In this document: in pieces, positions 15,392 to 24,127 of the stretch
How positions within the stretch are numbered: the first letter of the stretch is position 1
How the letters are laid out: every line of letters starts with the position of its first letter
DNA from: a bacterium
Lineage (GTDB): Bacteria; Bacillota; Clostridia; Lachnospirales; Lachnospiraceae
Length of the DNA stretch: 34,640 nucleotides
NCBI GenBank assembly: GCA_023664305.1
Contig: JAMPFT010000028.1
Coordinates: 1-34,640 of the forward strand
Reading direction: 5' to 3'
Position numbers and translations under genes: made by a program
Notes under the pieces: generated by a model
Seen by the model: the letters and a program-made list of their open reading frames with translations, nothing else
What the model was told of the DNA's origin: nothing
The model's database searches: none

Positions 15392-16921
15392 ATGAAAAGA
15401 AAAAGTTGGAAATGCCTTGGAGCGGTTCTGGCGGCTGTCATGATGCTTCCCATGACTGCTCAGGCGTCTGCTGCGGACGGCAGCAATGTTGTGTATGACG
15501 GCTATACCTACGACTATTACGGCAATGCCAAGGACAGTCCCGCGGCCTTTGTGCTGGAGAGGACGGTCACGGAGGCGAATCTGGGCGGCACGAAGCTGGC
15601 GAGCGTGGACGACGTGGCTACCAGCGAGGACGGCAGGATCTTTATCGTCGATTCCCTGGAGAGCCGTGTGGATATCGTAGACAGCGAAGGAAACTATATT
15701 CACTCCGTGAAGCTTTTGAGAAATGCGGACGGAAAGATCGCTCTGGACGACGACGGAAACCAGATCATGCTGACCAATCCCGAGGGCGCATGGGTGCATG
15801 AGCAGGAAAAAGAGCTCTATATTGCTGACACGGGAGCGCAGAGGATTGTGGTGCTGAACCTGGACGACTACAGCTTAAAGAGAATCATCGGACGGCCCGA
15901 CAATCTGTCCGGCGACGCCCAGTTTAAGCCCTCCAAAATTACGGTGGACTTTGCAAACCGGATCTATGTGGTGGTGCAGTCCAGCTATGAGGGAATCCTG
16001 GAGCTGACGGCGGAGGGAGACTTCAGCGGTTACTACGGCGTGAACGTGCCGATGTACAGCTTTATGGATTATTTCTGGAAGTCCATCTCCAGCGACGAGC
16101 AGAAGGCCCAGATGTCAAAGACCTACGCGCCTGCCTTCAACAATATCACCCTGGACGGGGAAGGCTTCGTCATGGCGGTGACCTACGATACCTCCGCCCA
16201 GGACAGCGTCTTCCGCTTGAACTCCAAGGGCGAGAACGTGCTCAGAGAGCAGGAAAACATGGGTGTGCAGGGAGACATATGGTCCATGCATTCGGACGAT
16301 ATGGGAAGCCAGTTTGTGGATATTGCGGTGACGGATTACGGCACCTACGCCTTGTTGGACAGAAACAAGGGACACATTTTCCTCTACGATTTCGACGGTC
16401 AGATGCTGAACGTTTTCGGAAGCACCGGAAACTTAAAGGGCGAGTATAAGAACCCCGTGGCCATCGCCTGGCTGGGCGACAAGCTGGTGACGGCGGATAA
16501 GACGCTGAAATGCCTCTACATCCTGGCACCTACCGCTTTCGGGCAGGCTGTGCTGGACGGCAATGAGAGCTACTATTTCGGAAGATGGGACGAGGCGCTG
16601 GTCTCCTTTGAGAAGGCTGTGGCGTTAAACGCCAACTACGAGGTGGCCTACAGCGGCATCGGCAAAAACTACCTGATGAAGGATGATTACAAGACGGCGA
16701 TGTACTACTTCAAGCTGGGCAACAACAGGGAGTTTTACTCCAAGGCCTACAACGGCTACAGAGGCGAGTGGATGGAGGAGCATTTCGGAATCATCATGAC
16801 GCTGCTTTTGCTGTTGGTGGGAGCGGTGGTCTGGTCTGAGGCAAGATACCATATGGGCCTGAACAAAGAGAGAAAGCGGAAGCTGGCTGCGGCAATGCGG
16901 GGGAAAGGAGCGGAAAAATGA
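15392..16921 (+). CDS. secreted NHL-type beta-propeller with TPR and C-terminal membrane anchor
   Basis: This 509-residue protein begins with a Sec signal peptide (cleavage probably after AQASA, near 28). Repeats with the NHL pattern follow over about 60-380, for example VDDVATSEDGRIFIVDSLESRVDIVDSEG, NPEGAWVHEQEKELYIADTGAQRIVVLN and NPVAIAWLGDKLVTADKTLKCLYIL. They suggest a six-bladed propeller. A short TPR pair (about 385-450: YYFGRWDEALVSFEKAVALNANYEVAYSGIG) and one membrane helix near 465-485 come next, with a basic cytoplasmic end. It would therefore display the propeller outside. NHL propellers bind carbohydrate, protein or RNA; no catalytic residues are evident. The next gene overlaps it by 4 bp (ATGA), so the two are coupled. 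Confidence 0.8.
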   Translation: MKRKSWKCLGAVLAAVMMLPMTAQASAADGSNVVYDGYTYDYYGNAKDSPAAFVLERTVTEANLGGTKLASVDDVATSEDGRIFIVDSLESRVDIVDSEGNYIHSVKLLRNADGKIALDDDGNQIMLTNPEGAWVHEQEKELYIADTGAQRIVVLNLDDYSLKRIIGRPDNLSGDAQFKPSKITVDFANRIYVVVQSSYEGILELTAEGDFSGYYGVNVPMYSFMDYFWKSISSDEQKAQMSKTYAPAFNNITLDGEGFVMAVTYDTSAQDSVFRLNSKGENVLREQENMGVQGDIWSMHSDDMGSQFVDIAVTDYGTYALLDRNKGHIFLYDFDGQMLNVFGSTGNLKGEYKNPVAIAWLGDKLVTADKTLKCLYILAPTAFGQAVLDGNESYYFGRWDEALVSFEKAVALNANYEVAYSGIGKNYLMKDDYKTAMYYFKLGNNREFYSKAYNGYRGEWMEEHFGIIMTLLLLLVGAVVWSEARYHMGLNKERKRKLAAAMRGKGAEK

Positions 16922-17547
16922 AGGCACAGGTAAAAGAAAAGCTTTATTATTTGAAATATTCCTTTTTCCATCCCTTTGACGCTTTTTACGAGATGCGGTT
17001 CCGGGGAAAGGGAAGTCTGCTGATCGCGGTAATTTCCATCGTGCTGTTTGGAATTTTGCAGTGCGTGAAGTATCAGTACACGGGGTTCGTCATGAATATG
17101 ACGCAGATCGCGGCCATGAACAGTCTTTCGGTCTTTGCGACCTGGGTAGCCGGGATTGTGCTGTTCATCGTCAGCAACTGGTCGGTGACCACGCTTTTAA
17201 ACGGCAAGGGCGGTCTGGGGGATATTACCCAGGTGATCGGTTACTCCCTTGTCCCTGTGGAGCTGACGATGGTGATACAGATTATACTGAGCAACTTTGT
17301 CATCCGCGAGGAGGTCATGATCGTCAACGTCATCAGCGGAATCGGGATCGTGTGGTTCCTGTTCATGATCGTGGCGGGGCTGTGTACCATTCACGAGTAT
17401 TCCTTCGGGAAGAATATCGCGTCGGTTTTCCTGAGCTTTGTGGCGGCGGTTATCATCATTTTCCTGGGCGTGCTGTTCTTCACCCTGATTGAGAAGATGG
17501 TTACCTTTGTTGTGGATGTTGTTCAGGAATTTATCCGCAGGATGTAG
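16918..17547 (+). CDS. YIP1-family membrane protein
   Basis: This 209-residue protein has a short N-terminal cytoplasmic part with YSFFHPFDAFYEMRFRGKGS, a typical YIP1 start, and five hydrophobic helices. The first lies near 35-52; the last run is IASVFLSFVAAVIIIFLGVLFFTLI. The Yip1 domain is named for eukaryotic Rab-interacting proteins; bacterial members have no settled function. The start overlaps the stop of the NHL gene, and the stop is 9 bp before the DUF5696 gene. The three probably act together. Confidence 0.8.
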   Translation: MKAQVKEKLYYLKYSFFHPFDAFYEMRFRGKGSLLIAVISIVLFGILQCVKYQYTGFVMNMTQIAAMNSLSVFATWVAGIVLFIVSNWSVTTLLNGKGGLGDITQVIGYSLVPVELTMVIQIILSNFVIREEVMIVNVISGIGIVWFLFMIVAGLCTIHEYSFGKNIASVFLSFVAAVIIIFLGVLFFTLIEKMVTFVVDVVQEFIRRM

Positions 17548-17556
17548 GAGGGGAGT

Positions 17557-20169
17557 ATGGTGAACAAAATAAAATCATTTTATGCAGCGCATACCATAGG
17601 TAAGATCTTCCTGACAATCCTGTTGGCGGCTGTGCTGATTTATGTACTGGTGAGCATTCCGGTGTGGAGCGTCAGGAAGACACCGGCGCCGCAGACGGCG
17701 TCCAGAGAGCCCCTGACGGGAGAAAAGCTTGCCAATGACGCGGGGAAGGTGACGCTTGCGGAAAGCGGCGGCAAAACCCTGACCCTGAATACGGAAACCC
17801 TGACCTTTGAGGTAAAGGACGAGAGGGGCAATGTTTTTTCCACGGCGGTGTCGGGAACGGACGCCGGAACGGAGCGGGCGCTTTTGATCTTAACCTATCT
17901 GGGGGACAATAACAATCTGTACGAGTGGAACTCCTACGACCAGAGCGTAGTCTTCGGCTCCTATGAGCTGTACCGTCTGGAAAACGGCGTCAGGATCGAC
18001 ATGAACCTGAACGAAGGGGAATCCAACCGTTTCTACGAGTATCTGCCCAGAAAGGTAGCGCCCGAGAGATACGAGGAAATGTTTTTAGGCGGGATCGAGA
18101 AGCTGCGGGACAGCGGCGAGCTGGACGAGACAAGGGCAAACCGGTATCTGCAGACCCTTTCTCTGGTGTATAAAAGAAGCGTACAGGAGGAGTGCTACGC
18201 GGTGACCTATACCGGCACACCCCCGGCCAGCGCCGTGACGCAGATGATCGAGATCGCGGGATTGGTGGGCTATACCCAGGAAATGCTGCTGGAGGATGCG
18301 GATACCTTCGGATTCTCCGTGTCCTTCACGGAACCGGCGCAGTTTGACATTGTGCTGGAGGTGACGCTGGAGGAGGGAGAGCTGAAGGCTCATATTCCCA
18401 GCGGCGCGTGTGTCTCCGCAAACGACTTCTATACGATACAGGAGATCGATCTGCTTCCCAATTTCGGGGCGGTGACGGAAGCGCAGTATGCGGAGGGACA
18501 GATTTTAATTCCCGACGGAAGCGGCGCGCTGGTGGATTTCAACTCCTACAAGGCGGACATCCGGGATTACGAGAGACCTCTTTACGACAACGATTATTAT
18601 AAGGACTATTATTTCCAGCCTCAGTACGGCGAGGAGCTGAACATGCCGGTGTTCGGTATGCTTTACGGCCCCGCGGACAGGACGGAAAAGGGCTTTCTTG
18701 CCATCGTGGAGGAGGGAGACCGGACGGGCTACATCCACATGAAGCTGGCAAGCCAGGGGGCAGACAGCTCCAAGTACAATAAGGTGTTTGCTTCCTTCGA
18801 GGTGGCCCAGTATACCCGTGTCAAGATTAACGGCGCGTACAGCGAGAGCTCCGCAAACTATCTGGTAAACACGGGAACCCAGAATATCGACTGCACGGTG
18901 CGCTATCAGTTTTACGGCGCGAAAGCCGGATATTTCGATCTGGCAAAGGGCTATCAGGATTATCTGGCGGCAAGGGAAGGAATCGAAAAGAGCTATGACG
19001 ACGGTTCTACAAAGCTGTACCTGGAGGCTGTGGGCGCGCTGAATATCACAAAGCGCTTTGTGGGCATCCCCTACAGCAGCGAGCACTCCATGACGAACTA
19101 TAAGGAGCTGCTGGCGATGATGCAGGAGCTTGAGGGGACGGATTACCTCATGCAGTACGACGGCGTCTTTAACAACGGCTGGAACGGAAAGATGAACAAT
19201 AAGACAAAGCTTTCCTCCAGCAACGGCAGCAAAAAGGACTGGAAGGCCGTGCAGGAGTATGCGGAGGCCAACAATATTCCGCTGTTTTTGGAAACCTCCC
19301 TCACAAAGGTATGGGAGAGCGGAAACGGGTTCCGTGCCTCCAGGCAGGCGATTCGGGATTTTGCCAACGATCCGGCGGTGAACTCGCGTTATATGCCGGT
19401 GCTGGGGATCCAGCTGGCTTCCCTTTCCGACGGGATGCAGCACGATACCTATTACACTCTTTCGCCGCAGTATCTGGATGCCGTGACGGACGGCTTCCTG
19501 AAAGGGGCGGGGGACTATAAATACCTGTCGGTGGAGGATATGGCCGGTATGTTTTACGCGGACTACCGCTTCAACGGCTTCATCAGCGGCGAACAGGGAA
19601 ATCAGGTGCTGGAGAACAATCTGGCGAAGCTGGCGGAGGGAAGAGAGCTGGCGCTGACCGACCCTCATATTGACAAGATCGGATACGGCAGCGTTGCGGT
19701 GGATATCTCCCGGGAGAACAGCGACTACATGACCTTTGCCAAAACAATTCCTTTCCGGCAGCTGGTGATGAACGGCCTGATCGACTACACGACGGAAAAT
19801 GTGAATCTTTCTTCCAGAAATCCGGCGTACTTTGTGCTACAGGCCGCGGAGACGGGGGCGTATCCGAAGTTTGTCGTGACGGCGGGAAACGTGGATGTGC
19901 TGCAGGACAGCGATTACAGCTATCTCTACTCCGTTCAGTTCTCGCTGATTAAAGATAAGATTGATGCAGTGTACAGAGAGTGCAGCGAAATCCGCTCCAA
20001 AATCGGGACCTCGGAGATCACGAATCACGAATGTCTTGCCGATGGCGTGTACAGAACGACTTACGCTACGGGAGTGCAGGTGACCGTAAACTATAACCTG
20101 TACGACGTGACACTGGAGGACGGCGGCTCCATCGAGGCCGAAGGCTATCTTGTAGAGGAGGTGCAGTGA
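17557..20169 (+). CDS. DUF5696-type large membrane-anchored protein, glycosidase-like
   Basis: This 870-residue protein has one N-terminal membrane helix (about 14-36) and an extracytoplasmic body. The first 330 residues are strand-rich and end with IPDGSGALVDFNSYK. A middle region (about 480-740) alternates strands and helices like a TIM barrel: NYKELLAMMQELEGTDYLMQYDG, VQEYAEANNIPLFLETS, YMPVLGIQLAS, YLSVEDMAGMFYADYR. The end (about 830-868) is again beta: YRTTYATGVQVTVNYNLYDV. That order resembles several glycoside hydrolase clans with a mutarotase-like N-domain, but I cannot name catalytic residues. I recognise it as DUF5696-like from this cluster type, where it goes with NHL, YIP1 and permeases. 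GGAGGGGAG precedes ATG 17557; the stop overlaps the next start. Confidence 0.65.
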   Translation: MVNKIKSFYAAHTIGKIFLTILLAAVLIYVLVSIPVWSVRKTPAPQTASREPLTGEKLANDAGKVTLAESGGKTLTLNTETLTFEVKDERGNVFSTAVSGTDAGTERALLILTYLGDNNNLYEWNSYDQSVVFGSYELYRLENGVRIDMNLNEGESNRFYEYLPRKVAPERYEEMFLGGIEKLRDSGELDETRANRYLQTLSLVYKRSVQEECYAVTYTGTPPASAVTQMIEIAGLVGYTQEMLLEDADTFGFSVSFTEPAQFDIVLEVTLEEGELKAHIPSGACVSANDFYTIQEIDLLPNFGAVTEAQYAEGQILIPDGSGALVDFNSYKADIRDYERPLYDNDYYKDYYFQPQYGEELNMPVFGMLYGPADRTEKGFLAIVEEGDRTGYIHMKLASQGADSSKYNKVFASFEVAQYTRVKINGAYSESSANYLVNTGTQNIDCTVRYQFYGAKAGYFDLAKGYQDYLAAREGIEKSYDDGSTKLYLEAVGALNITKRFVGIPYSSEHSMTNYKELLAMMQELEGTDYLMQYDGVFNNGWNGKMNNKTKLSSSNGSKKDWKAVQEYAEANNIPLFLETSLTKVWESGNGFRASRQAIRDFANDPAVNSRYMPVLGIQLASLSDGMQHDTYYTLSPQYLDAVTDGFLKGAGDYKYLSVEDMAGMFYADYRFNGFISGEQGNQVLENNLAKLAEGRELALTDPHIDKIGYGSVAVDISRENSDYMTFAKTIPFRQLVMNGLIDYTTENVNLSSRNPAYFVLQAAETGAYPKFVVTAGNVDVLQDSDYSYLYSVQFSLIKDKIDAVYRECSEIRSKIGTSEITNHECLADGVYRTTYATGVQVTVNYNLYDVTLEDGGSIEAEGYLVEEVQ

Positions 20170-21080
20170 TGCAGGGCAGTAAAAAGAAGCTTCCATACAG
20201 AACAAAGAAAAAAATAAACGGATTGATCTTCGCATCGCCCTTTCTCATCGGTTTTATTGCTTTCTTCCTGATGCCGTTGGTCAATACCATATATTATTCC
20301 TTCAATAAAATCGGCGTGGGCGAGCAGGGAGGCATGACCTTTGAATGGATCGGCATCCAGAATTATATCGATCTGTTTGCCACGGAGGTGACCACGAACT
20401 CCCAGCCCATGGCGCGGCTCTTTACGGAGGAAAACACCAACATGCTCATCAGCCTGCCGCTGATTGTCATCTTCAGTCTGTTTATGGCGCTGCTGGCAAA
20501 CCGGAAATTTAAAGGACGTGCGATTGTCCGGCTGATTTTCTTCCTCCCCATCATTCTGGGTATCGAGGTTGTGGTGGATATGCTTGCCATGACGACCGGT
20601 ACGGGGGACGCGCTGGATACCGGCAGCGGACTTTTAAACGGAAGCTATATCACCATGTTTATGATGCAGGTTCTAAATGTGCCCAGAAGGATTCTGTTCC
20701 CCATCATGAATTATGTGGAGAACATATTCGATCTGATTTCCCAGGCGGGCGTTCAGACTCTTGTGTATCTGACGGCGCTGCAGTCCATCAGCCCCAGCCT
20801 TTACGAGGTGGCAAAGATGGAAGGGGCTACGGCATACGAGACCTTCTGGAAGGTAACCATCCCCTCCATCATCCACATCACGCTGTTTGTCATTATTTAC
20901 ACCGTGGTGGAGCTGTTCCTGGGCTCGGCCATTGCGCAGGAGGCTTACAGCTTCGCATTTACGCAGAATAAGATCGGTATCGGCTCGGCGCTGTCGGTGG
21001 TCTACATATTCAATGTGCTGGCCGTCCTGGGGCTGGTCATGCTGCTGATGGGAAAGGTGGTAAAGAAGAATGCAAAATAA
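20169..21080 (+). CDS. sugar ABC transporter permease, pair 2, first subunit
   Basis: This 303-residue CUT1-type permease starts KKINGLIFASPFLIGFIAFFLMPLVNTIYYSFNKI and carries the EAA loop SPSLYEVAKMEGATAYETFWKVTIPSI. ATG 20169 overlaps the preceding TGA (TGATG), with GAGGAGGTG just before; a GTG at 20166 is the alternative. It is distinct in sequence from pair 1, so the locus encodes two importers. Confidence 0.93.
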   Translation: MQGSKKKLPYRTKKKINGLIFASPFLIGFIAFFLMPLVNTIYYSFNKIGVGEQGGMTFEWIGIQNYIDLFATEVTTNSQPMARLFTEENTNMLISLPLIVIFSLFMALLANRKFKGRAIVRLIFFLPIILGIEVVVDMLAMTTGTGDALDTGSGLLNGSYITMFMMQVLNVPRRILFPIMNYVENIFDLISQAGVQTLVYLTALQSISPSLYEVAKMEGATAYETFWKVTIPSIIHITLFVIIYTVVELFLGSAIAQEAYSFAFTQNKIGIGSALSVVYIFNVLAVLGLVMLLMGKVVKKNAK

Positions 21081-22101
21081 GAAAAATGTTCGCCTTAAGA
21101 AGAATAAAATCAAAGCGGGAAACGACGCGTCCCTTGCAATCTATCTGTTTAAAAACCGCGCGAAAAAGGGAGTTGTCAGCGTCTTCTCCATGATCCTGAT
21201 CCTGGGACTGTGCTTTACCATTTTGTATCCCATTTTAAGCCTGGTGCCTATGGTGTTCTCCTCGATTGAGGAGTTGGGAAATCCGAATGTCATCTGGATC
21301 CCCCTGGAGAGCTCCACGGTAAGCTTTAAGGCGGCCGTCCGGCTTGCCATGCCGGAGGGAATCATGACGATGGTGAAATCCGTGGTGTACGCGGCGGGTA
21401 TCATGGTGATTCAGGTTTTCTTTTCCGCCATGGTGGGCTATGCGCTGGCGAGAGTGGACTTCCCCGGCAGAAAGCTGGTTTTCGTGCTGGTAATCGTAGT
21501 GTTCCTGCTTCCCAGACAGTCTCTGTTGCTGGCGCAGTACATTTACTTTACGCACTTTGACGTCCTGGGCATCATGAACCTCTTCACGGCGGCGGGGGAG
21601 ATTAAGCTGATTAACAACCCTATTGCCCTGGTGATGATGGCGGTGTTTGGCTTCGGCGTCAATCAAAGCCTGTTTATCTTCCTCTTCAGCCAGTTCTTCA
21701 AGAACATACCCAAGGAGCTGGAGGAGGCGGCGCTGATCGACGGCTGCGGCTTTTACAGAACTTATTTCAAGATTATGATTCCCAACGCGGTGCCGATTAT
21801 TTCCACCGTGGGAATCCTGTCCTTTGTATGGAATTACGGAGACACCTATCTCACCAACTACTTTAACCCGGACGGGGCGTACATGAGCACGATCCTGTCT
21901 ACCACCTTCAACACGGCCAATAAGGAGTATATCCAGAACGCCGTGCGGACCTGGTACGAGATACCGCTGGTGACGGATATGGCCTTTGACGCCGTGAAAC
22001 AGGCGGCCGTCCTGATCTTCCTGATCCCGCTGGCAATCGTGTACCTGATCGGTCAGAGAAAGCTGGTGGAGAATATGGAGAACTCCGGATTAGTCGGTTA
22101 A
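21070..22101 (+). CDS. sugar ABC transporter permease, pair 2, second subunit
   Basis: This 343-residue permease starts 11 bp inside its partner gene. It has six helices and the EAA loop IPKELEEAALIDGCGFYRTYFKIMIPNAVPI. Between helices 5 and 6 is an insertion of about 40 residues (YLTNYFNPDGAYMSTILSTTFNTAN and following), longer than in pair 1. It may serve the second receptor. The operon's dense part ends here; a structured intergenic element follows. Confidence 0.93.
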   Translation: MQNKKNVRLKKNKIKAGNDASLAIYLFKNRAKKGVVSVFSMILILGLCFTILYPILSLVPMVFSSIEELGNPNVIWIPLESSTVSFKAAVRLAMPEGIMTMVKSVVYAAGIMVIQVFFSAMVGYALARVDFPGRKLVFVLVIVVFLLPRQSLLLAQYIYFTHFDVLGIMNLFTAAGEIKLINNPIALVMMAVFGFGVNQSLFIFLFSQFFKNIPKELEEAALIDGCGFYRTYFKIMIPNAVPIISTVGILSFVWNYGDTYLTNYFNPDGAYMSTILSTTFNTANKEYIQNAVRTWYEIPLVTDMAFDAVKQAAVLIFLIPLAIVYLIGQRKLVENMENSGLVG

Positions 22102-22102
22102 A

Positions 22103-22239
22103 GCGTGAGAAGAAAATCTAACGCTCGCGGCAAGGGCCGCTTCGCGAAGATTTTCTACGGCGCAAAGAAGCGCCTACTCACGCGGAAGAATGCCCAAGAG
22201 GGGGCGTAGCCCACCTCTTTGTTGAGGGGGCATTCTTCC
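22103..22239. repeat. multi-armed palindromic element between permease and GH30 genes
   Basis: An outer stem GCGTGAG (22103-22109)/CTCACGC (22177-22183) encloses two arms: AGAAAATCT (22111-22119)/AGATTTTCT (22148-22156) with inner GCGGC/GCCGC, and GGCGC (22159-22163)/GCGCC (22170-22174). Right after it GGAAGAATGCCC (22184-22195) pairs with GGGCATTCTTCC (22228-22239), enclosing a GGGC-GTA-GCCC hairpin. No T run follows. It may be a MITE-like palindrome or a processing/stability element. No gene lies in 22102-22316. Confidence 0.6.
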
Positions 22240-22316
22240 GGACTTGCAGCGATTGTTTGTGCCGCCGTTGGTGGCATGACGGGAAGTGTGCGGCAGATTT
22301 AGGATGAGGTTAGAAC

Positions 22317-23903
22317 GTGAAAAAGAAGAAAATGATTTTGGCTGCGCTGGGGCTGGCTGTCGTGTTGGCCGGCTGCGGCGCGCGGGGGGCGGAGACGCCC
22401 CCTTCCGAAAGCGGACAGGTGGAAGGTGAGAGCGCAGAGAACGGTACTGCCGACGCGGAAGAAGTAAATTGCGGCAGAATCACCGTGGACGAAAGCGTTA
22501 CTTATCAGACTATGGAGAGCTTTGGCACCAGCGGATGCTGGTGGAGCCAGTATGTAGGGGGCTTTACCAAGGACGCCAACGGGACGGGCGGCAGTACGAG
22601 GGAGGATATCGCCACGCTGCTGTTTGACCGAGAAAAGGGGATCGGCCTGACCTGCTATCGGTATAATCTGGGGGCGGGCTCTGTGGAGAGCAAAACCGGC
22701 ACCTTTTGGGATCCTCACAGAAAGGCCCAGTGCTTTGAGACGGAGCCCGGCGTATACGATTTTACCAAGGATGCCAACGCGGTGTGGTTTTTGGAGAAGG
22801 CCTGCGAGCTGGGCGTGGAGGAGGTAATCTTCTTCTGCAACAGCCCTCTGGTGCGGCTGACGGATAACGGCCTGCCTCATATGACCGAGGGCGGCAGCAG
22901 GTCGAATATTTCACCCGAAAAGTACCCGGAGTGGGCGAAATACTGTATGGATGTAATAGAGCATTTTGTGGAGGAGGGGATTCCCGTGAAATTCCTCTCC
23001 CCGATCAACGAGCCGCAGTGGGACTGGTATAACGGGCAGGAGGGCTGTCATTATGCCAAGACGGAGGTGGCGAAGGTGTATACTGCTTTTCTGGACGAAC
23101 TGGAGAGCAGACCGGCGCTGGCGGACGTAAAGCTGGCCGGGCCGGAGAGCGGCGAGTGGAAGGGAGACGCGGTGGGCTATACCTCCGCCATCCTGAACAA
23201 CGCACGGCTCAGAGAGCATTTTGACGCTATCGACAATCACTCCTACTGGTCCGACGCGTCGGATAAGAAGAGCTTTAAAAACTGGATGACGGTGCATTAT
23301 CCGGATGTGAAGATCCGGGCCAGCGAGTGGTGCGAGATGGTGAACGGCAGCGATTTTTCCATGGATTCCGCCATCCACATTGCTCAGGAGATTGCGGAGG
23401 ACTTAAAGGTCCTGGACGTGGTGTCCTGGCAGAACTGGGTTGGCGTAGCGCCCGGCGGCTACAGGGACGGTCTGATTTATATTGACGAGTCCAGCCAGAA
23501 GTACAGAGCCTTGAAGAGACTTTGGAGCTACGGAAACTACAGCAGATATATCCGTCCGGGCTATGTGCGGGTGGACGTGCAGACCCAGGAGAAGGATCAT
23601 GAGGCAATGCTTCCCGTGGCCTTTACGGGAACGAACGATAACGGGGAGCAGGAGCTGGTGATGGTGCTTATCAACGACAAGACGAAGGACGGACAGGAGC
23701 CGGACGAAAAGACGACGAAGGAAGAGTACGCGGATCAGGAGTTCCTGCTGACGGGAGCGGAAGGCTATAGCAGAATCGCCGTGTATGTGACCTCGGAGGA
23801 TTACGATCTGGAGTGCGTGCTGGAGGAAGAATTTGACCCGGCCAGGCCTGTGACCGTTCCGGGCGGAAGCGTGACGACGGTTGTGCTGACGAAGGGGAAG
23901 TGA
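22317..23903 (+). CDS. GH30 lipoprotein, probable endo-beta-1,6-galactanase (GH30_5-like)
   Basis: This 528-residue protein has a lipobox LAGC (lipidated C20), then an acidic linker to about 50 and a GH30 barrel. The start MESFGTSGCWWSQ (66-78) and the INEPQWDWYNGQEGC segment (230-244) match the GH30_5 pattern; the acid/base is E232. The nucleophile should be E337 in RASEWCEM. GH30_5 enzymes cleave beta-1,6-galactan, as in side chains of type II arabinogalactan. Lipid anchoring puts it on the cell surface, upstream of the importer. The C-terminal part (about 420-528) is the usual beta-sandwich. The start is GTG 22317 behind GAGGT; no ATG gives a full signal peptide. It precedes a GH35 gene. 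Confidence 0.88.
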   Translation: MKKKKMILAALGLAVVLAGCGARGAETPPSESGQVEGESAENGTADAEEVNCGRITVDESVTYQTMESFGTSGCWWSQYVGGFTKDANGTGGSTREDIATLLFDREKGIGLTCYRYNLGAGSVESKTGTFWDPHRKAQCFETEPGVYDFTKDANAVWFLEKACELGVEEVIFFCNSPLVRLTDNGLPHMTEGGSRSNISPEKYPEWAKYCMDVIEHFVEEGIPVKFLSPINEPQWDWYNGQEGCHYAKTEVAKVYTAFLDELESRPALADVKLAGPESGEWKGDAVGYTSAILNNARLREHFDAIDNHSYWSDASDKKSFKNWMTVHYPDVKIRASEWCEMVNGSDFSMDSAIHIAQEIAEDLKVLDVVSWQNWVGVAPGGYRDGLIYIDESSQKYRALKRLWSYGNYSRYIRPGYVRVDVQTQEKDHEAMLPVAFTGTNDNGEQELVMVLINDKTKDGQEPDEKTTKEEYADQEFLLTGAEGYSRIAVYVTSEDYDLECVLEEEFDPARPVTVPGGSVTTVVLTKGK

Positions 23904-24082
23904 GTCTGTGTTTGCAGTGAGGCGTTCTGTTATGGCTGACCTGCAGTGAGAGAGTTTTTGACTAAGGCGGGCGTGGGCATATAGCGAACAAGCGCAAAAA
24001 ATGACAGCTGTGTCGTGAAACGAGCCGTTGAAAACAATGATTGCGTCGGGCAAGGAAAGCAACAGCACGAATAAGAAATACG

Positions 24083-24108
24083 GCGGCCGCGCCGGAGGAA
24101 GCGGCCGC
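24083..24108 (+). promoter_or_regulatory. GC-rich hairpin with a ribosome-binding-like loop before GH35
   Basis: GCGGCCGC (24083-24090) and GCGGCCGC (24101-24108) pair perfectly around GCCGGAGGAA. GGAGG is thereby held in the loop just ahead of ATG 24110. It may influence translation of the GH35 gene. The rest of 23904-24082 shows no gene and no clear promoter. Confidence 0.45.
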
Positions 24109-24127
24109 CATGAAAGAGGTAATGCAT

